Part shown: in pieces, positions 52,311 through 64,000 of the stretch
Layout of the letters: each line of letters opens with the position of its first letter
Numbering within the stretch: position 1 is the stretch's first letter
Origin: Congeria kusceri
Lineage: Eukaryota > Mollusca > Bivalvia > Myida > Dreissenidae
Assembly: GCA_027627225.1 (NCBI GenBank)
Contig: CM051036.1
Coordinates: 36,106,426-36,170,425, forward strand
Direction of reading: 5' to 3'
Length of the DNA: 64,000 nucleotides
Notes under the pieces: model-generated
Seen by the model: the letters and a program-made list of their open reading frames with translations, nothing else
Told to the model about the DNA's origin: nothing
Databases searched by the model: none
Translations under genes and position numbers: made by a program

Positions 52311-53933
52311 TGTGTGTTTTGTGTTTGTTATGTGTTTGATGTGATGTACTTTGTTGTTTTTGGCAATTGGTCACTTGCCGTAAATAGGTGTTTCACTTTG
52401 TTTATCTTTTGACAATTACTATACATGAACCAAATGATGTGTGCTATCATACAGGTGCACCTCGATTGCATTTAGCATCGTGAAGGAAACTCCGGAAACA
52501 TTATCTCGATATTCTGTTGTTGTAATACTCTCTGTCTCTGATAATAAGGAAATGAACGCCACTTATTGCAAACATTTGCAAAAAAGAATCAACGCAGAAT
52601 AAATTGCAAGTTTTGTCTTCAGTGAAATCGATTTAAAAGACGAATGTTTTATTTTGATCTCGTTAAATTGTATAACGAAATAAACCAATAAATACTAAAC
52701 AAATTAAAAAGTTCAGATTCAAGCATATACATTGATAAAAACACTTTTAATTCTCGTATTCAATGCATCATTTTGCTACTATCTCAAACAGACAACAATA
52801 ATCAGCTTTATCATAAGATTACTAGTCCTACTAGCGGAAAAAGAAGTGAATTGTCTATCAAATGCACTGTTTATATGACAAAACCTACAGACGATCGCGG
52901 CAGCAGCTGCATTTTGTTTGAATAGAGATCTGTGCATGTTTTGTTCTAAATACCGTCTTTTGAATACATACTACCAGTACATAAAAGCTATATACTTACA
53001 GCAAATTACTTTAGAAACTATTAAAAAAGGGTAGATCATTCATAAGATACCTGTACCGTTATGTTTTTATTGAGAGCTCTGCTTACTGCATGTTGACGAT
53101 ATTGACGTAAAAGATGTTGATGAAAACAATGTGTTGATAAATAATGAAGTCATTGAAAATCAAAACAAGTTCTATAGACAGCTTTGTTTGTTAGACTTGG
53201 GAGAAATTTTACATAAAAAATATACTTTACATAAATCTCTTGAGCTCTGATCAAATCAAAATATATACATGTACACTGTACACAATAAAACAAATCAAAA
53301 CTAATTTTTATATAGCAATTCTAAAATTTAATTCCATTTTTTTTTCAATACGCAAAAGGTCGTTTAGAACATATCTAAGCCCTAAAAATTGGACACATAT
53401 TTCTTCTCGCTCTGATGAAAAGGTTATAGGGCCTAGACATAATATTTGTCTGGGAAACTGACACAACCTCAATCTGAGAACTTTTCTAAAAGTGACAGAA
53501 TAAATTCTGGATAACCAAATGCAAGCGTTTCCTTGCAGCTAGAACATGCGTTTCATCATGAACATTGTTTACAGCTCAAATTCATATTTTACATTAACAT
53601 CAACATGTGTATGTTAAACATGTTTTCGTATTTTATGAAACTTATGACGTGAAAGAAAGACATTCGAAATACACTTGCCACATCTTAAATATCTTGCGTA
53701 TTTGTAACAAACGTTACATGAAATACATTCTTATAGTTATCACTCACCACATACAAAAACGTATATGTGAATAAAGGAACCTAACAAATACTAGCCATTG
53801 CTGAAGTAAGTGTTTCGATGGCAATTGAATTTCCACTCATAAAAACTAGTTTCTCGGATAAATGAACTGCGTCTGCCTAAAATCTAAGAAACACCCAGTA
53901 AATTGCGTTTTCTAGTCTGATTTATTGCATTAA

Positions 53934-53979
53934 CTCCACAAAGGCTTTAAACCTCCACACTCCACAAAGGCTTTAAACC
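53934..53979 (+). repeat. 26-bp duplication
   Basis: CTCCACAAAGGCTTTAAACC occurs at 53934 and again at 53960. It is a small local duplication within the right copy of the large duplication and is not present in the left copy. Confidence 0.85.
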
Positions 53980-56493
53980 GTTGTGCTGATCCTTTGTGAT
54001 AACTGTTTATACGAATATTAAATAAAATAACAAAAATATCCAAAACAGAAATGTTCTTTTTCAATATACAACTTTAATATAAATAACTCCTTTTTTTGCC
54101 AAAAATAACACCGCGTGATATATGATGTGCATGCAGTATATTATGATCGGGATACAACATCATGTTGCTAAGACATCGTTTGATTTTTATGTTTAAAAAC
54201 ACGTTGCTCGTGCATGTAGTAATTATTCGCGCACATAATTACTTTCCGGGTCTACACGACTTAGAACATTTTAATAAAACACCTTGCTTTGACTAAAAAT
54301 TTTGCATAAATGCAATTTATATTTTTATTTTCGGTACACAATAAAACCATCTATAACCAATATACAATACATCTTAATGACATGAATACTATACACCAAC
54401 AAATAGTTTCTGTTTTCTGATGTTTGTGCCTGTTCAAACCAGACAAAAGTAATCAGCTATGGAAATAATTATATCATTTACATATTAAGCGCCAAACATA
54501 CAGCGATAACTTGAACGTTGAGTTGATGTGAATATCGAAATAAATTTTCTTTAGTACATTGGTTTCAATTAGTTCATCTATCGGTTATGATGTAAGAACG
54601 ATGCATTGATTAGAAACAAATAACGTGTTTCAGCCGTTTGCCTAAAAATCACATATTCATTGTATGTTGTTTTTTTTTTAATTCTGTAATATTTAGCACG
54701 CTAAGGAAATTTATTATATGCAAACCACACCAGATGTGTTGTTGGTTTTGGTGTTGGTTTCAGTACTACAATCAATAAAATACCCACGGGAGAACATTAT
54801 AGTGGCCACATTCCCAGTAAGCTAGGTATCGACAAACTAGGTGTCTTGTAGCAAACAGCACAGCATCAAGATTTAGTTCTTAATTAAAACGGTCAACCAG
54901 TTAACTACATGTTTTATTGATATTACAGAAACCATTTGAATATAGTTCATTTGTGTTCCGGTTGAATTTCATATAAAAAGAAATCGCAAAAATAGGTCAG
55001 AAAGTATTATGCTCGATACACCTTATTTACTTTGCTATTTAACCTCAGAAAAAGTATAACATTGCGGTCATGTAAGAAGAGATGAATGCAAACAGGAAAC
55101 TCATTGCAGTAACACCGGACTTAATAACATCCGAGATAGGACACGAAATTATCCTTATAAGTAGCATCATTATCTACAGAAATGTTGCCAGTATAAATAA
55201 CGTTTTACTTGTTTTTTTATGGTGATGAAATGTTCATCCCATAATCTACTTCTCCATATACATGTACAAGAGGTTTACTTTTGCAAAAGGTCATAAAATG
55301 TGACCAAATATAAAGAGAAAAAATTCAAACTTCAACTCGACCCATTCCCTCATATTAAAATAACAATAAAATCTTGTTTTTTTTTCAGGGAGACATGTTC
55401 CGATTTTCAATAGCAATGTACTATTCTGCCTTTCAGTTAATGCATTTCATAACTCATAACAACAATCTTTCAGAAAACAATCATATTTTGTCGGGACATG
55501 GTATTGGTTGTAGTTTCCTTAAACTAAATTTGCATGCACAGAATTGTATAGTCGTCTGGCACGAACGTGTTCGCATTATTGTTAAGTGGCAACATGCACT
55601 GTTATAAGTAACCGTCAATTACCAAATACCAGATATACCTCTTGCAGTACAATCTAGCGTTTACTTATTTCCACCCGACAAAAAAAGAAACAAATCACGC
55701 TCATGCCAATGTGAGACTTGCTCTGTTATTATATATTATACATTGTATAATAAGACAACGTTAATTTGTAACTATGGTTATTTCATTAAGACTTTAAATC
55801 ATCCGTTTATTTAACAAGGTATTTTAAATAGTTTGAACACAATAAAATTGCGTATAATAAGGAGTAAAAAAAGATGTTTGTTTCAGGTTACATGCCCAAA
55901 CAAAAATAGGGAAGGTAGGTAGGAATTTTTTTTTTTTAATTTGGTAAATGGTCAACCTGAAGATTCTAAAACTGACAGAATATTCAAAACATGTCTCTTA
56001 TATCATAAAACATTGTTTTGAAGTAGATGCAATCAAAACAAAACACTTATTTATCCAAAATACATTTAATTATTGGAAAAAAAAAGTAAAAAAAAAAAAA
56101 AAAAATTTCTGACCCACTCAATAAAATGTTCTAGGGTCGGGGCATTTTTTTAGGGTAGGTCGGGAAACGCCTAAGGAGAAACTTAAATGATAAAAAAAAT
56201 GTGCACATGTAGAGCAGTTAATATTTAAGCGAGTAATTGTATAATCAAACCTATAATGTAAGTTTGGACTATTTTCAAATATATTCAAATTATTGAATAA
56301 TACATCAACACAGTGCTGCAGTGTCTATTTTCGAAATGATATATGCCATATTTTATATGTAACTTCTCTCTGTGTCAAACAGACATAAATGATAATGTTG
56401 TTGTAAATAAATTGCACTAGAATTTTGTTTTACGTCATGATAACAACAGGTGCATTCTGACAAGAAACGGACGATCTGTTGTAATAAATGTCG

Positions 56494-56517
56494 TGTTCTG
56501 TTCTGTTCTGTTCTGTT
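56494..56517 (+). repeat. (GTTCT)n microsatellite
   Basis: Four consecutive GTTCT units followed by GTTTAT. Short and simple. Confidence 0.85.
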
Positions 56518-56702
56518 TATTATGTTTACAAGTGAGTAAAGACTTAATCAGTTAAGCGACGCTTTTACACAATGTTTGTTATACGCCTATTGTGTTATGC
56601 TGAATGTGGGTGGTTATCAAAACCTCATGCACTTCCAAATTTTCTACTAATAATTAATAACATATAATGTTTGTCCGGTGTTAGTTTGTGGGTGAAGGTC
56701 CA

Positions 56703-56738
56703 GGTGTATGTGTGTTTGTGTGTGTGTGTGTGTGTGTA
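56703..56738 (+). repeat. (GT)n microsatellite
   Basis: GT/TG dinucleotide run of about 36 bp with an interruption (GTATGTGTGTTTGTG at its start). Non-coding surroundings. Confidence 0.88.
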
Positions 56739-59700
56739 CTGAAATTAATTAAGTATTGTAGAATTTTTTTTTTGTATGTGTCAGTTGGTGACTGTTGAAT
56801 ATCTATTAGTGAAATGCGATGTATGTACATACTAATTATTAAACTCATCGACTATATATTCGAAGAAAAAACACATACAGAATTACATTATCTTTGTCTT
56901 ATGATAACAGTAGTAACATGTATAAGTGTGTGTGTTATATTTCCGAAAACGTCTAATAAATGATAAAAGAGAAAAAAAAATCAAATTTCAACAATATAAC
57001 ATGTATCTTAATGCGGCAAATAAAAGTAAAATATGGACTAACTTAATTTCACTATACACTATTTGTATTCGTCTGGAACATAAAGATAGCACACATTAAT
57101 CTTTTAAGGTATAAATAATTAAATATGCTAAAATAATTAGTTTTACTTTAAAATTATGTGGATAACAATATAGCAAAGATTTATTTGATATTAATTTCAG
57201 TTTGCTTATATTGTTTTATTTACAAATTATGCCTCATAAATGTTCCCTTGGTTGCAAGGGCAACACTGCAAGTCCTTGGCTTGATTACAGTTTTAACATA
57301 TATTTTTTATTTACCCTTTATGCAAACGTTTAACAAAATTACCTCAACAATAAATATAAATACATCCAACATATATCATACTTAACTGGTTTATAACTGG
57401 TTTATTTGGCAAATCTGCATGAGCAATGCCTTTGGCCATTTACATAACACATAATGAAAGATGGCATATATTTGCATGTTTATTGATGACGCATGCAATT
57501 ATTTCAGTAATGAAGCATGTTCAATTCAGTAAGATTGTTTTATTTTAATGACAAATTTTCAATTCGCTATTAACAATAATCAGTGTGATTTGAGTGATGT
57601 AGCGAATCAAAAGACCGAATTTTATCTCTATTATTTTGATTTAATTTAAATATTTTTTATAATTAAAATTTTATATCGTCACAACCGAATGATAGACGCA
57701 TTGTTTACGCCACCCATGACGGACTACAGCCATTTTTGTTGTCTTTATAATATCTCTGTCTAAATTAGTAAATTAAAATGCTGTTAGTCTAATTGATTGT
57801 TCTACGAAAGAAATTTAGAAGGTAGCAAGAAGCTGTGATAAATTAAAGAAAAAAATTTTTGTCTTATAATAAGAGTAATACAATGTTGAGAAACATGTAC
57901 AAGTATGTGTTTTATTTCCGAAAAATGTCTGCCCTGTAGCATATAAAATAGCTAACATAATACTATCAAAACTAGATAGAACTGATAATATTGTACAAAT
58001 ATTTATTGAAAATGTAAACTGCCATGGTATGTTTGTATTTATAGCGATCAATCTGACGTCAAAGCGCTCTGAGCAGGTGCAAGACTACGTACGGACATAA
58101 CGGTACATTTTTGACAATTAGGAAGCGCACCACAAATCATCTTTTGTTAAAGATGCCCCGAATATACTTTGTTATCACTTGTTTATTAAATTATTTATCT
58201 CCTCGTCACGCCGGCATTTCCGAAAGAACAGAACTTGGGATAAACTTAGATGTATTTTCAGACTGTGTGATAAAACAAACACAAGCAGGCTAATGACGTC
58301 ATCTTGTTTGATTTTCGTGTTATTTAGTATGTTTTAGTAAATCTTTATACAACACTAACCTATCATTCTCTATATTTATCATGACTCATAGATTACGCAT
58401 TTGAAATACATGGACCATGTCAAATTTAAGTCGGGCATATTAAATGGTAAATATTAATGTTTAATAAAATAATATATAACTTCAGCTGCGTCCTTTTCAC
58501 TACAGGCAAGTGATTAAATGAACAAACAACACAGCACAATACGAAAAACAAAACGCAAACCCAAAACACAAAGCCGAGTAGTGTGGTAACTGAATATATG
58601 GTTACTCACATATTCGTTGTATAAACCAATTACAACTTCATACATTTTAGAACGTGTGTGTGTATTATTCAGTCTTGATGTGTTTATTGGAGTAATGCAA
58701 ATATTTAATTTCAAATTGTGGTGCTGAAATATGTCTATGCACCTATTGTATGCAGATATTTAACGTGCATTGTTTCAAACTTAGTCATTGAATTTTCATA
58801 AAACTATTTTGATCTTAAAATCGATACTTCGGTGTTATTATATTATCTGATGTTCATAACTATTACAAATATCATTGTTTTATGGCTGAAGATATTAAAA
58901 AAATATCGAATGCTTTGATGTACAAATGGAATAAAATCATGCAAGTTCTGTTATTCCTAAAGGTACATTTATCCACCGCTACAGGTGCTACTACTTGATG
59001 ACAATTATTACGTTTTAAAGGTACTGAACTCCAGATGGTCCAATGGTAAAAACGAAGGACAATTGTCATAAATACATGATTTTCTTACATAATCTTATAG
59101 GACCCATTTAAAATAGACAAGTATATTTTTATTTACCTGAAAAACAATTATTTTATATAGTTTTCCTCCTTTGTATCGTCCTAAAATCTATAAAGTCTGC
59201 AGACGCTTTAAACTGTCGAGTAATTTTTTTTTTAAAGCGCAGTTTATATTTAGGATAATTACGTGATACTTTAGATTGTCGAGTCGCGCATGCGTATACT
59301 TGAATCAGGTGCTTGTTTTGGGGAAAGCCGCGGTATTTTTTATCGGGAATACCAGATTCAAGGAAAGGCGAGCTTATTCAACTTCTATTTTCAATGAAAT
59401 ATACAGTTTATGACAGTATTTGATTGTGTTCTATGAAAATAGTGATAGCTTTTCACATGTTTTTACTATTTAGGCATAATAACAAAAACGCCCATTTTTA
59501 TGCACATCTTAAGTTCATTATCTTTAACAAAAGAGTATGTTCTCCGTCCGGAAGTTGATCTTGATAGTTAATTAATCGCAGTATTGCAATACCGCATAAA
59601 TCATCCATAAATGAAACAAAGGTTGTGCACAGGCAATTTTTCCGTCACTGCCAGAACTTGATGGCAATAATTGTATTTGTGTTTCAGATCACAAAAGTGT

Positions 59701-60520
59701 TTGCGGACTTAAATACGCAATCACTTGCAATCGAATTAAGATGTTTGTGTGGCATATTCCCATTATTATTTACAGGCAAACATATATAGAACAACATAAT
59801 AATAAACACCGAGGATGCTGTAAGGCATCTGCAAAGTTTGTATTGATAAAAACGTGTGTCTTGCATGACTGACATTATGCTAATTTAATATATGCCGATA
59901 ACATTATAATCGTTTATTTCAGCTAGAGAAGGATTTTTAGTTCGTAAGTCTCTTTACAAGCAGTATTCGAAGTACGTTTTCTGTGCAACAAAACATTGGG
60001 TTTCTAATGGTACTCGCTTTCTGTTTTAATCATAACAAAATGGGAATGAATGCAAAGAAACATGAAAGGGCAGAAAAGTCCATTACTTTTATTTTATGAG
60101 ATTGTATGTAATGCAACTTTTCAGATCTAAAAAGACTATAGACCTTAGAATGCATTTGTCTGCAATACGAAACACAAACGATTTAAGGTTAAACAAAAAT
60201 TATATTGCAAAAGAAAAAAACGAATCATTGTTTGCTGATTGCTTTACGTAAGGTTTGAAGTTTCTTTTAAAACTAATGCATGGAACAGACATTTTGAGAA
60301 AACAAATAGCAAAGCACTAAGACTGTCTATTTAAAGATTTCCCATACAGTATGCAAATATGCATAAACATTACGCGGAATACGATTTGAAATGTTTACAA
60401 AAATGAAACTCTGTGCATTGAAAACATCAAACTAAAATGCGTTCTTAAGGAGAAAAAAACAAGAGAAAATATATTTCATTGAAATACTTGTTAAACATAT
60501 GTATCCATATAAACAACGAT

Positions 60521-61420
60521 TGCATTTATATAAATCATGGTTTTGTCTAAAATTGTATTAATGTGTCGCATTATACGTCATTATTAAGAGACAAATATCA
60601 TGCATGTCAATTCTAAATAAAATCAATATAATTCATAGTTTTGTCTTTAATATAGTATTAATATGTCGCAATATACGTTATTATTAAGAGACAAATATCA
60701 TGTGTGTCAATTCTAAATAAAATCAATATAATTCATAGTTTTGTCTTTAATATAGTATTAATATGTCGCAATATACGTTATTATTAAGAGACAAATATCA
60801 TGCATGTCAATTCTAAATAAAATCAATATAAATCATAGTTTTGTCTTTAATATAGTATTAATATGTCGCAATATACGTTATTATTAAGAGACAAATATCA
60901 TGCGTGTCAATTCTAAATAAAGTCAATATAAATAATATTTTTGCCTTTAAAATTGTATTAATGTGTCGCAATATACGTTATTATTAAAAGACACATATCA
61001 TGCATGTCAATTCTAAATAAAATCAATATAAATCATAGTTTTGTCTTTAATATAGTATTAATATGTCGCAATATACGTTATTATTAAGAGACAAATATCA
61101 TGCATGTCAATTCTAAATAAAATCAATATAATTCATAGTTTTGTCTTTAATATAGTATTAATATGTCGCAATATACGTCATTATTAAGAGACAAATATCA
61201 TGCATGTCAATTCTAAATAAAATCAATATAAATCATAGTTTTGTCTTTAATATTGTATTAATATGTCGCAATATGCGTTATTATTAAGAGACAAATATCA
61301 TGCGTGTCAATTCTGAATAAAGTCAATATAAATCATAGTTTTGCCTTTAAAATTGTATTAATGTGTCGCAATATACGTTATTATTAAGAGACACATATCA
61401 TGCATTCCAACTCTAAATAA
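60521..61420 (+). repeat. 100-bp satellite, nine monomers, 400-bp higher-order period
   Basis: The anchor AATCAATATA recurs at exactly 60621, 60721, 60821, 60921, 61021, 61121, 61221 and 61321 (as AGTCAATATA in the fourth and eighth). Each monomer carries TTTTGTCTTTAATATAGTAT, ATGTCGCAATATACGTTATT and GAGACAAATATCATGC. Monomers 1, 5 and 9 share AAAATTGTATTAATGTGTCG, against TATAGTATTAATATGTCG in most others, and monomers 5 and 9 also share ACACATATCA and TTTTGCC. So every fourth monomer is of the same type. No open frame. Confidence 0.93.
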
Positions 61421-62166
61421 AATCAATTAGCATTGACAGTTCGAGTGTGTTTTATTGTCATCGTCATGTCGTCTTCCTTTATTTGACAAAAATATGCAGC
61501 TTAAGTTTCGTGCGTTATGAAACTCATCCGAAAATATGGTTCTTAAATATTAACTGTACTGCAAACTGTTATTATTCGTTGATGTGGTAATGCGTACATA
61601 CTGCAAGAACATTTCACACAACCGTACGTAGACTCTAGAGAAATGCTGACACGCACAATAGTGTGGTCAAACAGATCTCTACAAATACACCATTCCTGAA
61701 ATATAGTAATATGACAATCATTTGTCTTGGTCTCAGCAAGATTTGATATCCTTCTTACTAAATGAAAATCAAAGCATAATATGTAAGCTGCACTGTAATG
61801 AAATAGAAAGCACCGTTTTTAAAGACTGCTGCCACTTTTCACATAGAAAGTATTGGATCACTCTCATAGGACAAATAGCTCGCTACTGTTAGCTTAATTC
61901 TGCTTACGACAAAACTATTGAAATATTGTCTCGGTTTGCCGCAAGTGAAATGTCAACAAACGATAATGGCTTGGTAATCAGTAGAAGGTTAGACTTATAA
62001 ATACGTGTTATTAGTTGTCTGTCTAGGCTTTTTGCAACTGGACACAAGATAAATGTGAAGCAACATAATTCTTCAACGGAAAGTGTTTGAATGGATATTT
62101 ACATGGACAAAATGCAACAAAATTCGGTCATAACATTCAGTATACAAGTAAAAATTTAAATATTTT
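61421..62166. other. Tail of the right duplication copy
   Basis: No gene. Matches to 40260-40600 lie at about 61815-62060 (for example ATCAGTAGAAG and GATAAATGTGA). Confidence 0.4.
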
Positions 62167-62391
62167 TTAACTTGTTGAACTGCACCTTGTATTGTCAAAA
62201 TGTCCCTTATTGCTTGTCGTTTTGTTGTTTATTTAAATACAATTTAACTTGTTGAACTGCAACTTGTATTGTCAAAACGTCCCTTATTGCTTGTCGTTAG
62301 GTTGTTTATTTAACTACAATTTAACTTGATGAACTGTAACTTTTATTGTCAAAATGTCCCTTATTGCTTGTCGTTTTGTTGTTGCTTTGGA
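62167..62391 (+). repeat. 77-bp tandem repeat, almost three copies
   Basis: TTAACTTGTTGAACTGCACC with TTGTATTGTCAAAATGTCCC and TTATTGCTTGTCGTTTTGTT, period 77 bp (62168, 62245, 62322). The last copy is cut off before the TTTAAATACAA part. The ATG that opens the long reading frame downstream lies inside the third copy, so that frame's start has no meaning. Confidence 0.9.
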
Positions 62392-62446
62392 AGTTCTTCA
62401 CAACGACTTAATGTTGTTGCCAAAGTATACATACGAAATCCGGTTA

Positions 62447-62925
62447 GTGTCATATGGAATATCGTGCCTCTTACGGCGAGGGCGAGACACTAGATGCGCG
62501 AAACACGAAGCGAGACACGATATTCCCGCGAGGCACAAAGCAAGGAACGATATTGTAACACGAAACCACGCACTATCGCAGTATCCCATACCACGAAATA
62601 TCGTGACTCGCTTCGCGTTTCGCCTAATTATCGTGGTTCGCTTCGTGTCTTGCTCTAACATATCGTGCCTCGCTTTGTGTCTCGCGCACTTCTCGTGCCT
62701 CGCATTCAAAGGTCGAAACACGAAGCGATACACAATATTTCAGGCGAGACACGAAGCGAGGCACGATATTATATCGTTCAAATATCGCCCGAATCTCGAG
62801 TCTGGCGGTAGATTTCAAACCACGAGACACGAGGCGAGACGCGAGAATCCGGCGACACATGAAGCGAGACACGATATTGTATCGTTCAAATATCGTCCGA
62901 TTATCGAGTCTCGCGGTTTGAAAGC
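62447..62925. repeat. CG-rich block of GCGAGACACGA-like words on both strands
   Basis: Sharply GC- and CpG-richer than the surroundings. Words such as CACGAAGCGAGACACGATAT, GCGAGGCACGATATT and AAGCGAGACACGATATTG lie on the plus strand at 62473-62555 and 62727-62925. Their complements (CGTGACTCGCTTCGCG, TATCGTGCCTCGCTTTG) lie at 62600-62706, so the middle can pair with both sides. The right part holds two tandem copies of a unit of about 112 bp (near 62740 and 62852), each with ATATCGTTCAAATATCG and TCGAGTCT. No function is known to me. Confidence 0.85.
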
Positions 62926-63030
62926 AGGGAAGCAAAGCAGGGAACACTCTTTTCCCAACAAACGAATGCGGGTCAGGACGGCCCAAGTCGTTGACGGCCC
63001 AGACCATGACGGCCCAGTCCATAACGGCCC

Positions 63031-63035
63031 ACTGT

Positions 63036-63082
<47 letters not shown>

Positions 63083-63178
63083 CCCGCCCGCCCGCCCGCC
63101 CGCCCGCCCGCCAGCCAGCCCGCCCGCCCGCCCGCCCGTCTGTCTGTTTGTCTGTCTGTCTTTCTGTCTGTATGTCTG
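63031..63178 (+). repeat. Compound tetranucleotide repeat (CTGC)n(CCCG)n(TCTG)n
   Basis: CTGC/TGCC units to 63083, CCCG/GCCC units with one CAGC break to 63138, then TCTG/TTTG units to about 63178. A short TCTG run recurs at 63345-63385. Together with the CG-rich block it keeps a 365-codon frame open (62354-63451) that I do not regard as a gene. Confidence 0.93.
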
Positions 63179-63644
63179 TTTTTCACATCTTTGTCCATCA
63201 GTCCGCCCATTCGCCTGGAGGATGCTGCTGCTTTGTGGCTATTTCGATTTGATTACTGTTTTTGTTTGAACTATAATGATGTCTATGTTTTATTTATGCT
63301 TATTGTTTCTTTTCATGAAAAGCCTGATGCTGTAGAGGTAACAGTATGTCTCTCTATCAGACTGTCTGTTTGTCTGTCCGTCCGTCAACCCATCCGTCTT
63401 GAGAAAACTGCGGCTGCAATGGCTTCTGTTACGTTTTTAAATAGTTTGTGAACTTAAGGCCTTGTTCAGATTAAGTTTGACAGACTGAAAGTAGGTCAAC
63501 ACGACGTGGGGTTGCATCATGCACTAAAGCAGATAGGGGCATTGCCATATTGTCCTATGTAGCAACGCACTTTGGTGTCAACTCAACTTCGGTGTTTTTT
63601 ACAAAATAATATCAAACAACTACAACGTGATACATTCCTGGTGC

Positions 63645-63760
63645 ACCGGTAGACGCGAGACTCGATATTCGGGCAATATTTCAACGGTACAATATCGGGC
63701 CTCGCTTCGTGTGTCGCCGGATTCTCGCGTCTCGCTTCGTGTATCGTGGTTTGAAAATCT
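63645..63760 (-). repeat. Inverted copy of the CG-rich 112-bp unit
   Basis: Read on the minus strand it gives AAACCACGATACACGAAGCG then AGACGCGAGAATCCGGCGAC and ATATCGAGTCTCGCG, matching 62815-62925 at roughly 85-90 percent by eye. The two copies are about 0.75 kb apart in opposite orientation and could form a large stem. Confidence 0.85.
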
Positions 63761-63766
63761 CCAACG

Positions 63767-64000
63767 ATGTAATTTAATGTAAAAGCGATAACTTTAACCA
63801 AAAATAAATGCAACATTTTGCACATAGGGACCCTCATAACCATACCTTTTCTTAAAGAGCATTCTAAGCTTAATTGATTTAAGCAATAAAAAGGTATGTC
63901 ATGTAATATGTAAGAAAGAGCTCGCCACTAAACAAAGTTGACTGTTTTATCACCATCTTTTTACCGGCTACTTTCTACTTGAATGTAACCCGCCTCAGTG
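63767..64000 (-). repeat. 466-bp dispersed repeat, copy 3 (inverted, cut by window end)
   Basis: Reverse complement of positions about 42740-42975 of copy 1, including the GAGGCGGGTTACATTCAA, GGTCCCTATGTGCAAAATGT and AGTTATCGCTTTTACATTAA words. It stops at ATTACAT, immediately next to the CG-rich unit. Copy 1 continues there with AAGGATTGG, so this copy is truncated at that end. Confidence 0.9.

Larger units (their letters stand above)
44004..62100 (+). repeat. Large colinear duplication, right copy
   Basis: Partner of 27188-40600. The first block here is ACCAAGTTTCTTAATAC, against ACCAAGTCTGATATCG at 27188. The last clear block is TAATCAGTAGAAGGTTAGAC near 61974, against TAATCAGTAGAAGCTTTACC near 40434. 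This copy is longer because of insertions of its own: the fold-back element at 46497-50635, sequence up to about 52540, the stretch at about 55.2-57.9 kb and the 100-bp satellite at 60521-61420. Outside those insertions it is AT-rich and non-coding, and no gene is supported in any stretch of it. Confidence 0.72.

Noticed and set aside
60521..61420. CRISPR-like array
   Set aside because: The 100-bp units are contiguous with no unique spacers, and the genome is eukaryotic.
62354..63451. A 365-codon plus-strand frame
   Set aside because: It is built from a 77-bp tandem repeat, the CG-rich word block and tetranucleotide repeats. Similar long frames exist on the other strand, and no domain is visible.

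Overview
This is an AT-rich eukaryotic (animal) window: introns with GT-AG borders, an exonic small GTPase of a metazoan-only family, LINE 3' ends, tRNA-derived SINEs, short inverted-repeat elements and many micro- and minisatellites. The dispersed palindromic element with ends TGAGGCGTGTCGTGGG / CCCACGACACGCCTCA (four copies here) recalls bivalve genomes of the zebra/quagga mussel type (Dreissena). That placement is from memory and was not tested by search.

Only one protein-coding gene can be supported. It is an RGK-family (Rad/Gem/Rem-like) Ras-related GTPase on the minus strand, with four coding exons at 14623-13861, 7903-7818, 6247-6064 and 1587-1322. Splice phases join exactly into a 432-residue protein. 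The introns (5957, 1570 and 4476 bp) carry a (GGT)(AGT)(AGC) microsatellite, two related 36-bp-core minisatellite arrays and several short inverted-repeat elements, some nested.

From 14.6 kb to the right end I see no host gene. Two long-terminal-inverted-repeat DNA elements stand out. One lies at 15655-17806 and holds a strongly strand-biased cluster of ATCGT words. The other lies at 46497-50635, has arms of about 450-500 bp and is flanked by a 5-bp direct repeat, TTTAT. Three LINE 3' fragments (22.3-23.4 plus, 29.0-30.6 minus, 41.0-41.7 minus) are decayed.

The largest structure is an old colinear duplication. Islands from about 27.2-40.6 kb recur in the same order at about 44.0-62.1 kb, with no open reading frame in either copy, and later insertions (SINE, LINE, MITEs, the 4.1-kb fold-back element, a 100-bp satellite) distinguish the two. 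A second, older repeat array occupies 19.0-24.7 kb. The right end holds a 100-bp satellite with a 400-bp higher-order period, a 77-bp triplication, a CG-rich block built from GCGAGACACGA-like words on both strands, and an inverted copy of a 466-bp repeat that also occurs twice at 42.5-44.0 kb.

All repeat boundaries were found by eye and are approximate unless stated otherwise.
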